Shown here: one piece after another, positions 21,360-27,245 of the stretch | Layout of the letters: each line of letters begins with the position of its first letter | How positions within the stretch are numbered: position 1 is the first letter of the stretch | DNA from: CAKSQF01 sp051867925 | Lineage (GTDB): Bacteria; Bacillota; Clostridia; Oscillospirales; CAG-272 | DNA length: 27,245 nucleotides | Direction of reading: 5' to 3' | Assembly: GCA_051867925.1 (NCBI GenBank) | Contig: JBJDZI010000130.1 | Location: 1-27,245 of the forward strand | Notes under the pieces: model-generated | Databases searched by the model: none | The model's input: only the letters and a program-made list of their open reading frames with translations | What the model was told of the DNA's origin: nothing | Program-made: the position numbers and the translations under genes

Positions 21360-22735
21360 TACTCTGCCCCCTCAGGTATAGGTTGAATGACTTTTTTGTA
21401 CAGTTTTACAAACAGCAATACGCTCGTTGCCAGTGATGCCATCTCTGCAATGGGGAATGCCCACCAGACCGTTGTTACCGATCCGCTCAGCGACAGTAAG
21501 AACGCAACGGGAATCAGCACTGCCAGTTGTCTTGCAATCGAAACCAGCATCGAATTGATGGATTTTCCCAACGCTTGAAAAACCGACCCCATGATAATAC
21601 AAATCGCCGCAAACGGGAAGCAAATACTGATCGTACGCAACGCGGGAATACCGAAGCGAAGCAGGTCTTCCACGTTTCCATTCGTCGGTTTGAAGATCAT
21701 CAGCAGTTTGTCGGGGATGATCTGGAAGATGATAAATCCTACCGTCATAATACAGAAGGCGGTGAGCACCGCACAGCGGATGACCTTTATCATTCGTTTA
21801 CGGTTTTGTGCGCCGTAATTGTAGGCTACGATGGGAATGAATCCGTTGTTCAGTCCGAAGACAGGCATGAACACGAACGATTGCAATTTGAAATAAATGC
21901 CGAATACCGCCACGGAAACCTCTGTGACATCGATGCTCTTGAGAATCTGATTCATGCAAACGGTCATCAGCGATCCGATCGCTACCATGATGATAGAGGG
22001 GAAACCGATGCTCATAATCTTGCCCCACATTCGTAAGTCCGGTTTTCTGAAGGACTTCTGCAGGGCGATTTCTTTGTTGAAACATTGGTTCAGCACGAGC
22101 GCGATCACAAACGCAGCGATCTGACCGATGACGGTAGCCCACGCCGCGCCTTTCACACCCATAGCGGGAATCGTGCCCCAGCCCTTGATCAGGATAGGGT
22201 CCAGAACGATATTGATGATGGCACCGGCTCCTTGGGTAAACATGGTGAATACAGTTCTGCCTGTGGATTGCATCAACCGCTCGAACAGGATCTCGCCGAA
22301 AATACCAAAGGAGAACGCACAGCAGATCGTCAGATATTCTGCGCCCATCTGTGCAACCGTATCTTTATCTGTCATGGCATTCATATAAATATTGGTGAAG
22401 AACAGTCCGAAGATCAGAAACAGTCCGAATCCTGCAATCGAAAGCCACGCACCGTTTGCCGCCACTTTGTTGGCGAGCGGGTGATTCTTCTCTCCCAAAG
22501 CTTTGGACAAAAGTGCATTGATACCCACGCCGCATCCGGTCGCCACGCCGATCATCAGATTCTGTATGGGAAAGGCGTTGGAGAGTGCGGTCACCGCGTC
22601 GATGCTGATCTGCGAGACGAAGTAGGTATCCACGACATTGTAGAGTGCCTGCACCAGCATGGAGATGATCATCGGCAAAGACATGGTCAGAAGCAGTTTC
22701 CCGACCGGCATTGTGCCCATTTTGTTTTCTTTCAT
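21359..22735 (-). CDS. MATE-family multidrug/organic cation exporter
   Basis: A 458-residue membrane protein with 12 predicted TM helices in two homologous halves, as in MATE Na+ or H+ antiporters. N-terminal MSLPMIISMLVQALYNVVDT and the TALSNAFPIQ region are typical of the NorM/DinF superfamily. It would export drugs or metabolites across the cytoplasmic membrane. AAGGA is found 9 nt upstream of the ATG at 22735; an in-frame ATG five codons later is possible. It is first in an operon with the oxidoreductase. A leader hairpin (22762-22785, GCTTCG..CGAAGC) lies between promoter and start. Confidence 0.92.
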   Translation of the reverse strand: MKENKMGTMPVGKLLLTMSLPMIISMLVQALYNVVDTYFVSQISIDAVTALSNAFPIQNLMIGVATGCGVGINALLSKALGEKNHPLANKVAANGAWLSIAGFGLFLIFGLFFTNIYMNAMTDKDTVAQMGAEYLTICCAFSFGIFGEILFERLMQSTGRTVFTMFTQGAGAIINIVLDPILIKGWGTIPAMGVKGAAWATVIGQIAAFVIALVLNQCFNKEIALQKSFRKPDLRMWGKIMSIGFPSIIMVAIGSLMTVCMNQILKSIDVTEVSVAVFGIYFKLQSFVFMPVFGLNNGFIPIVAYNYGAQNRKRMIKVIRCAVLTAFCIMTVGFIIFQIIPDKLLMIFKPTNGNVEDLLRFGIPALRTISICFPFAAICIIMGSVFQALGKSINSMLVSIARQLAVLIPVAFLLSLSGSVTTVWWAFPIAEMASLATSVLLFVKLYKKVIQPIPEGAE

Positions 22736-22795
22736 TTTTACATTCCTTCGCTGAAAAATACGCTTCGTAGCAGAAACTGCGAAGCAGGCTCGTTC

Positions 22796-22824
22796 ATTAT
22801 ACCATAGACTCTGCCGGATTGCAA
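22796..22824 (-). promoter_or_regulatory. Promoter of the MATE operon
   Basis: On the minus strand: -35 TTGCAA (22824-22819), 17-bp spacer, -10 TATAAT (22801-22796). Confidence 0.8.
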
Positions 22825-22928
22825 CCGTCTTTTTCGGATTTTTTCGATTATCTTGCCAATCTCGGCAGATCTTTGCAGATGAAATGCAAAAAAATTCGAA
22901 ATTTGTGAAATTTTTTTCAATTTAGGTC

Positions 22929-22974
22929 TTCCCTTTTTCGGCTGAATGGTGTATAATAGAATCATCAACCATTC
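22929..22974 (+). promoter_or_regulatory. fba promoter with possible operator
   Basis: -10 TATAAT (22952-22957) with a weak -35 TTCCCT (22929-22934) at 17 bp. An inverted repeat GAATGGT (22944-22950)/ACCATTC (22968-22974) brackets the -10 and the transcript start, a typical operator position. Confidence 0.6.
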
Positions 22975-22989
22975 AAAGGAGATATAAAA

Positions 22990-23853
22990 ATGTTAGTTTC
23001 CGCAAAAGAAATGCTCACCAAGGCGAAAGCCGGCCATTACGCAGTGGGTCAGTTCAATATCAACAATCTGGAGTGGACCAAGGCAGCTCTGCTCACCGCG
23101 CAGGAATGCAACTCCCCCATCATCCTCGGCGTATCTGAGGGCGCAGGCAAGTATATGTGCGGCTTCAAGACCGTTGCCGACATGGTCAAGGCTATGATCG
23201 ACGAACTGAAGATCACCGTTCCCGTTGCTCTGCATCTGGATCACGGCACCTACGAGGGTTGCTACAAGTGCATCGAAGCAGGCTTTTCCTCCATCATGTT
23301 CGACGGTTCTCATTATCCCATCGAAGAGAACATCGCAAAGACCACCGAGTTGGTTAAGGTCTGCGCTGAAAAGGGTTTGTCTCTGGAAGCAGAAGTCGGC
23401 TCCATCGGCGGCGAAGAAGACGGTGTTGTTGGTATGGGCGAGTGCGCAGATCCCAACGAGTGCAAGATGATCGCTGATCTGGGCGTTGATATGCTTGCAG
23501 CAGGCATCGGCAACATCCACGGCAAGTACCCCGCAAACTGGCAGGGTCTGTCCTTCGAAACCCTCGCAGCAGTATCTGAGAAGGTCGGCGAGATGCCTCT
23601 GGTTCTCCACGGCGGTACCGGCATTCCCGCTGATATGATTAAGAAGGCAATTTCTCTGGGCGTTTCCAAGATCAACGTTAACACTGAGTGCCAGCTGGCA
23701 TTCCAGGAAGCAACCCGTGCCTACATCGAAGCAGGTAAGGATCTTCAGGGCAAGGGCTTCGACCCCAGAAAACTTCTGGCTCCCGGTTTTGAAGCAATCA
23801 AGGCAACCATCAAAGAAAAGATGGAGCTGTTCGGTTCTATCGACAAGGCATAA
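22990..23853 (+). CDS. fba: Class II fructose-bisphosphate aldolase
   Basis: A 287-residue zinc-dependent aldolase that cleaves fructose 1,6-bisphosphate to dihydroxyacetone phosphate and glyceraldehyde 3-phosphate in glycolysis. ALHLDHGTYE holds the catalytic Asp84 and zinc ligand His85. E135 in LEAEVGSIGG, His177 in GNIHGKYP and His207 in LHGGTGIP complete the site, and NVNTE binds the phosphate. An optimal AAAGGAGA lies before the ATG. Codon use is strongly biased to a few codons (AAG, GAA, CTG, ATC), as expected of an abundant enzyme. It is monocistronic and ends in a strong terminator. Confidence 0.96.
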   Translation: MLVSAKEMLTKAKAGHYAVGQFNINNLEWTKAALLTAQECNSPIILGVSEGAGKYMCGFKTVADMVKAMIDELKITVPVALHLDHGTYEGCYKCIEAGFSSIMFDGSHYPIEENIAKTTELVKVCAEKGLSLEAEVGSIGGEEDGVVGMGECADPNECKMIADLGVDMLAAGIGNIHGKYPANWQGLSFETLAAVSEKVGEMPLVLHGGTGIPADMIKKAISLGVSKINVNTECQLAFQEATRAYIEAGKDLQGKGFDPRKLLAPGFEAIKATIKEKMELFGSIDKA

Positions 23854-23870
23854 GGCTACCGCTTAAATGC

Positions 23871-23905
23871 AAAAGAGAGAAGCATTCGTGCTTCTCTCTT
23901 TTCTA
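23871..23905 (+). terminator. Terminator of fba
   Basis: 14-bp perfect stem (23871-23884 with 23889-23902), loop TTCG, then CTATTT. AAAAGAGAG also gives a T tract for the minus-strand yitT gene. Confidence 0.9.
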
Positions 23906-23951
23906 TTTACGTATTGAGCATCTGCAAAGGCTTCCCGCAGACGCGTATCCT

Positions 23952-24833
23952 TTACCGACTCAGCCGCCAGCGCATGGAGCTGCCGCCAACCGTTTCGCTG
24001 ATATCGTTGACCGTGACGAACGCGGAATCGTCCACTTCTTTCACCAAACGCTTTACGCGATTGATCTCGAAGCGGTTGACCACGCAGTAGATCATCGTTT
24101 TGCGATTCTTAGAGTACACGCCCTGCGCATCCAAAATTGTCACGCCTCTGCCCAGTTCTTCGGAAAGAAGTGTGGGCAGTTGCGTGGTTTTTTCGGTGAT
24201 GATGTAGACTGCTTTTGCTTTGTCAAGACCTTCCACGATAAAGTCCACCGCCTTGATACCGACCATATAAGCGATCACCGAGTACAGCGGGATCTCCCAG
24301 CTGGAGTATACCAGCGCGGAAACGCTGTAAAGGATGACGTTATAGATCATCACAAAGGTGCCGACGGAAATACCGATTTTTTTGGCGGTCAGGACGGCGA
24401 TTACTTCTACACCGTCGATGGCGCCGCCGAAACGGATGACAAGTCCGCTGCCGATACCCGAGATCAGACCTCCGAAGATGGCAGTCAGCAATCTGTCCAG
24501 TCCGGTGATCGGGGAACCGTCGGTATAGTCGATGGGCAGTACCGATTGGAACAGGAAGGACATGATCGAATACACGGCGATGGCGTATAGCGAATAGATC
24601 ACGAAGTCAAGTCCCAGTTTCTTGTATCCGATCAGATAGAAGGGGAAGTTCAGCACGATGAGAAACAGGCTTAGGGTCAGAAATTCGGGAGTGATGTTAT
24701 TGAGCAACATTGCCGTGCCCGACATTCCGCTGTCAAACAGATTCACGGGTGCCAAAAAGAGCGTGACACCGACGGCGTTGATGATGCCCGCCACAGTCAG
24801 TAGGAGAAAATTTTTCCACTTGAGTTTTTTCAT
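23952..24833 (-). CDS. YitT-family membrane protein (DUF2179)
   Basis: A 293-residue protein with five or six TM helices (to about residue 200) and a C-terminal cytoplasmic DUF2179 domain (AVYIITEKTTQLPTLLSEEL onwards, with GVYSKNRKTMIYCVVNRFE). The function of this family is not established; some members relate to transport. The start at 24833 is preferred over the ATG at 24839 because AAGGCGGT is 6 nt before it; the latter would leave 0 nt. It has its own promoter at 24865-24893 and converges with fba. Confidence 0.88.
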   Translation of the reverse strand: MKKLKWKNFLLLTVAGIINAVGVTLFLAPVNLFDSGMSGTAMLLNNITPEFLTLSLFLIVLNFPFYLIGYKKLGLDFVIYSLYAIAVYSIMSFLFQSVLPIDYTDGSPITGLDRLLTAIFGGLISGIGSGLVIRFGGAIDGVEVIAVLTAKKIGISVGTFVMIYNVILYSVSALVYSSWEIPLYSVIAYMVGIKAVDFIVEGLDKAKAVYIITEKTTQLPTLLSEELGRGVTILDAQGVYSKNRKTMIYCVVNRFEINRVKRLVKEVDDSAFVTVNDISETVGGSSMRWRLSR

Positions 24834-24864
24834 ACTCATACCGCCTTATGTTTTCTATACTGCC

Positions 24865-24893
24865 ATTATACAGAATTCCCGTATCTCTGTCAA
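24865..24893 (-). promoter_or_regulatory. Promoter of yitT
   Basis: Consensus on the minus strand: -35 TTGACA (24893-24888), 17-bp spacer, -10 TATAAT (24870-24865). Confidence 0.82.
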
Positions 24894-24926
24894 TGGGCAA
24901 AACCAATAAAATAACCGTTCATATTT

Positions 24927-24967
24927 GTAAAAAACCTGCCGCTCCAAGTCACAGAGCGGCAGGTTTT
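24927..24967 (-). terminator. Terminator of the glycosyltransferase operon
   Basis: 14-bp stem (24954-24967 with 24931-24944); on the minus strand TTTTTTAC follows. The GT2 stop touches its first arm. Confidence 0.9.
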
Positions 24968-25833
24968 CAGTTCTTGAGATCTTTCTGCTCCTCGGGCGCG
25001 ATCCCCAGCTTTTCGCATTCATACAGTTTGGCATCCACCAAGAAGCGATACCAATAGGCTTGGAGGAACGTGTAGATCTTCCCTTCTTTGCCGTCCAGAA
25101 AGCCAAGGCGGAAATAATAGCGATAGATAAAATACAGGTGTGCGCGGAAGAAGCGGGGCAATTTATAATACCCGTGCTTTTTGATGACTCGCTTGGCACG
25201 CGCCTGTCCGGAGGAGGAACCTCCGTCCACGGCATCCTCGTCCCCGCTAACGAGACAGTCCAGCACTTCCTTGTTGCTGTACCAATTGTGCTTTGCAATC
25301 CACCATTCAAGGCTCTTTTGATTGTTATCCAGAAAATCGCACTTCGATGTCACGGTCTCACCGTCCAATACCACCAAATGCTCGTCCATTTGCCGCATCT
25401 CGGAGCGACCATGCCCGCGGCGGAATATCCGCAGAAGCAGTTCGGGATACTTGCCGCCGTGCTTTAGCCAGCGACCGAGGAAGTAGACACGGCGGCGCAG
25501 GATCATTCCGGTCACTCGCTGCTCGAGTGCGGGAAGCCGCTCCGTGAGCTCGGTGACCAATTCAGGAAGCAGTTCTTCGTCTGCATCCAGCCGCATCACC
25601 CACTCGGTATCGAGGCGGATGTTTTCCAGCGCCCAGTTGAACTGGGCGGCGTGGCTTTCAAAGGGATGCTCCACCACCTCTGCCCCCAGCGAGCGGGCAA
25701 GGTCGGCGGTAGAATCGGTGGACCCGCTGTCGATCAGCACCACGCGCCTCGGAAGGTCTTTCAGAGAGCGGATGCACTTTTCGATGTTCTTCTCCTCGTT
25801 TTTGGTGAGGATAATCACGGTAAGATCAGTCAT
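24967..25833 (-). CDS. GT2-family glycosyltransferase (surface glycan)
   Basis: A 288-residue GT-A fold transferase, family 2. The N-terminus LTVIILTKNEEKNIEKCIRS binds the nucleotide sugar, IDSGSTDST follows, and the metal-binding DxD is RLDADEE (D83-D85). The layout resembles the LPS-core type enzymes (KdtX/WaaE-like) that add a sugar to a cell-surface acceptor. There is no N-terminal signal; the C-terminal half is basic and aromatic-rich (YFIYRYYFRLGF), suggesting membrane association. The start at 25833 overlaps the acyltransferase stop by 8 bp. It is the last gene of the operon. Confidence 0.9.
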   Translation of the reverse strand: MTDLTVIILTKNEEKNIEKCIRSLKDLPRRVVLIDSGSTDSTADLARSLGAEVVEHPFESHAAQFNWALENIRLDTEWVMRLDADEELLPELVTELTERLPALEQRVTGMILRRRVYFLGRWLKHGGKYPELLLRIFRRGHGRSEMRQMDEHLVVLDGETVTSKCDFLDNNQKSLEWWIAKHNWYSNKEVLDCLVSGDEDAVDGGSSSGQARAKRVIKKHGYYKLPRFFRAHLYFIYRYYFRLGFLDGKEGKIYTFLQAYWYRFLVDAKLYECEKLGIAPEEQKDLKN

Positions 25834-26428
25834 TGGGCGTCTCCTCCGATGCCCCCAGCGTGCGGATCACCTTAGCAGGATTGCCTGCGATTACACAGTT
25901 TTGGGGGAACTTGCCTGCCACCACCGCACCTGCGCCCACCACACAACCGTCGCCGAGAACCGTTCCCTTCAGGATAATGGCATTGCATCCGATGAAGCAG
26001 TTCCTGCCTATCTCGATGGGCTTTGCTGGGATGAGATCATTTTCTTCGGGACCCACTTTCGTTTGCATCAGACGGTTGCGTTCTTCCCATTCGATGGGAT
26101 GAAAATCGTTGTCGAGGATCTTGGTGTTTCCGCCGATGCAGGTGTTATCGCCGATGGTAATAGAAGTGCGGGCATAGATGGTGGCACCCGAAATTCCCAC
26201 GTTATCCCCGATCACGATCTTCGCTTCGGGTGTTCGGGTGCAGATGACGGTGCGGCTGTACAGTCCCACTAAATTGCTGAGAAAACTGCTTTTGACCGTC
26301 ACGTTTTCACCGATGGTAAGGGTAGCCCCTTTCTTGTTGTAGATCAGAGGACAGCCCTTCAGCAGCAGTCCTTTTCCGTAGCGGACTTTCATCCATTTCA
26401 GCATCAGCTTATAATAATTGCTGTTCAT
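25826..26428 (-). CDS. Hexapeptide-repeat O-acetyltransferase
   Basis: A 200-residue left-handed beta-helix acyltransferase of the maltose/galactoside acetyltransferase (WcaF-like) group. Repeats of the form [LIV]-G-x4 are seen at LTIGENVTV, IVIGDNVGIS, ITIGDNTCIGG and EIGRNCFIGCNA. The catalytic His110 is in LDNDFHPIE, and VIAGNPAKVIR closes the helix. It would acetylate a sugar in a surface polysaccharide using acetyl-CoA. AAGGAGA precedes the ATG at 26428. It lies between two glycosyltransferases, with gaps of 15 bp and an 8-bp overlap, supporting one operon. Confidence 0.92.
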   Translation of the reverse strand: MNSNYYKLMLKWMKVRYGKGLLLKGCPLIYNKKGATLTIGENVTVKSSFLSNLVGLYSRTVICTRTPEAKIVIGDNVGISGATIYARTSITIGDNTCIGGNTKILDNDFHPIEWEERNRLMQTKVGPEENDLIPAKPIEIGRNCFIGCNAIILKGTVLGDGCVVGAGAVVAGKFPQNCVIAGNPAKVIRTLGASEETPND

Positions 26429-26443
26429 AGGCTCTCCTTCCCG

Positions 26444-26985
26444 TTACCGCTTGGGGATCGCAAGGATCTCTTCGGTATATTTTGCGATGGACACGTCTTT
26501 GGTCAGATGCTTCACAAGATAGTCCCGTCCCCGCTCTCCCATGGCTTTCTCCTCCTCGCTTCCTGCGATGTTCAACAGAACCTGCAAATTTGCCAGCATA
26601 GCGTCATATTCACAGGGGGTGGAAAGGAGGCCGCACCCGGTCTCTTCGACGATCAGACGGGCTTCTGCGCCCTCCTCCAGCACGGCAAGGATGGGTTTTG
26701 CGGTGGCAATGGCACCGTAGAGCTTGCTGGGCACCGATACGCCCTTGATGCCCTTGGCGCTGACGCACCAATGAGCATCGGCGGCGTTGAGACTGTAGAT
26801 CAGATCGGCTTTATCCTGATAAGGGATGAAGACCACGTTGTCCATGTGATGGTTTTTCTTGATCTGCACCAGTTGTTGTTTGATACTGCCGTCCCCTACG
26901 AAAGCAAAGACCACTTCCCTTCCGTCTGCGGTTTTGGTTCCTTTGGGGAATTTCGCCAGCTTCGGATGCCGAAAGATGCCGTGAT
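26444..26985 (-). pseudogene. GT4-family glycosyltransferase, 5' part missing
   Basis: Only the C-terminal half of a GT-B fold, family 4 glycosyltransferase remains: VVFAFVGDGSIKQQL, then VVFIPYQDKADLIYSLNAAD and GVSVPSKLYGAIATAKPILAV, the nucleotide-sugar site with the conserved Glu region EEGAEARLIVEETGCG. A full GT4 needs about 200 more N-terminal residues. The frame stays open on the minus strand to 27193, but those residues are antisense to a clear tnpB frame and do not look like GT4. The true homology seems to end near 26950-26985. Either an IS605-type element broke the gene or the junction is an assembly join. Confidence 0.75.
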
Positions 26986-27245
26986 AAAGAATGCGACCGT
27001 TTCCATGGATACGGATGGCAGGATCTTCGTCAGCATTAGTTATGAACGGACCATTACCATGGATATGCGGATCCGGGAAGCAGCCATAAACGACGATGCT
27101 TCGATCCTGGATGAGTTGTCCTTCTTGGGGCTGGACTATTCCCAGCATGATTTCTATGCAGACAGTGAGGGCAGGAAAGCCAACTACCCCCATTACTACA
27201 GGGAATCAGAAGCGAAACTGCAAAAGCTCCAGAGGGAACTGTCCC
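26966..27245 (+). CDS. TnpB-like (IS605 OrfB) fragment, both ends missing
   Basis: A plus-strand frame with codons beginning at 26966 (and earlier, without a clear start) runs off the window with no stop. It reads VIKNATVSMDTDGRIFVSIS (26981-27040), then FLGLDYSQHDFYADSEGRKA and YYRESEAKLQKLQRELS. This pattern is the middle of TnpB: the beta strand IKNATVS, the RuvC-I Asp in LGLDYS, and the YYRESEAKLxKLQRxLS helix. About 120 N-terminal residues are missing on the left, where the GT4 fragment begins. TnpB is the RNA-guided nuclease of IS200/IS605 elements. The frame is certain as a pattern; the extent is not. Confidence 0.72.
   Translation, partial: MPKDAVIKNATVSMDTDGRIFVSISYERTITMDMRIREAAINDDASILDELSFLGLDYSQHDFYADSEGRKANYPHYYRESEAKLQKLQRELS

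Noticed and set aside
26986..27193. N-terminal extension of the GT4 frame starting at 27193
   Set aside because: It is antisense to recognisable tnpB sequence and lacks GT4 N-domain features.
1..27245. CRISPR array
   Set aside because: No series of equal repeats with unique spacers was seen; the short arrays found are hairpins or a two-copy duplication.

Overview
The window looks like a chromosomal segment of an anaerobic, low-to-mid GC Firmicute of class Clostridia, probably gut-associated (Oscillospirales or Christensenellales-like; inference from protein style and gene set, not from a search). Supporting signs are strong AGGAGG ribosome binding sites, many consensus sigma-A promoters with 17-bp spacers, U-tailed hairpin terminators, the Clostridia-type PssA/Psd pair, a RelQ-type alarmone synthetase, a SleB-type cell-wall hydrolase, YitT and a PadR regulator.

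Layout. 1-550: tRNA-Gln(UUG) with its own promoter and terminator, then a short array of hairpins separated by TGATG. 563-1411: a two-TM protein of unknown function. 1600-3643: an HPr-like protein without the phosphorylatable histidine, then the phosphatidylethanolamine pathway pair pssA-psd, overlapping by ATGA. 3644-6270: a hairpin-rich gap, a small alarmone synthetase and an ABC-F ATPase. 6345-10396 (minus strand): an operon of MBL-fold hydrolase, glutamyl-tRNA synthetase and glutaminyl-tRNA synthetase. 10709-14494: a large GH38 alpha-mannosidase.

14642-17985 is the accessory region: a compact element of about 3.3 kb inserted between two gene ends that each carry a terminator. It has imperfect terminal inverted repeats, an HUH rolling-circle replication initiator overlapping a catalytic-domain-only tyrosine recombinase, three small unknown genes, a divergent control region built from nested inverted repeats, and a candidate small structured RNA with its own promoter and terminator. 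I see no capsid, relaxase or transfer gene. It looks like a minimal replicate-and-integrate element and is the best candidate for something undescribed.

18122-24900 returns to chromosomal genes: a cell-wall hydrolase, a PadR regulator divergent from an alkyladenine DNA glycosylase, a MATE exporter plus Gfo/Idh/MocA oxidoreductase operon, class II fructose-bisphosphate aldolase, and a YitT membrane protein. 24967-27245 is the 3' part of a surface-polysaccharide operon (GT4, hexapeptide acyltransferase, GT2). Its first gene lacks its 5' half and abuts, head to head, a tnpB fragment that runs off the window.
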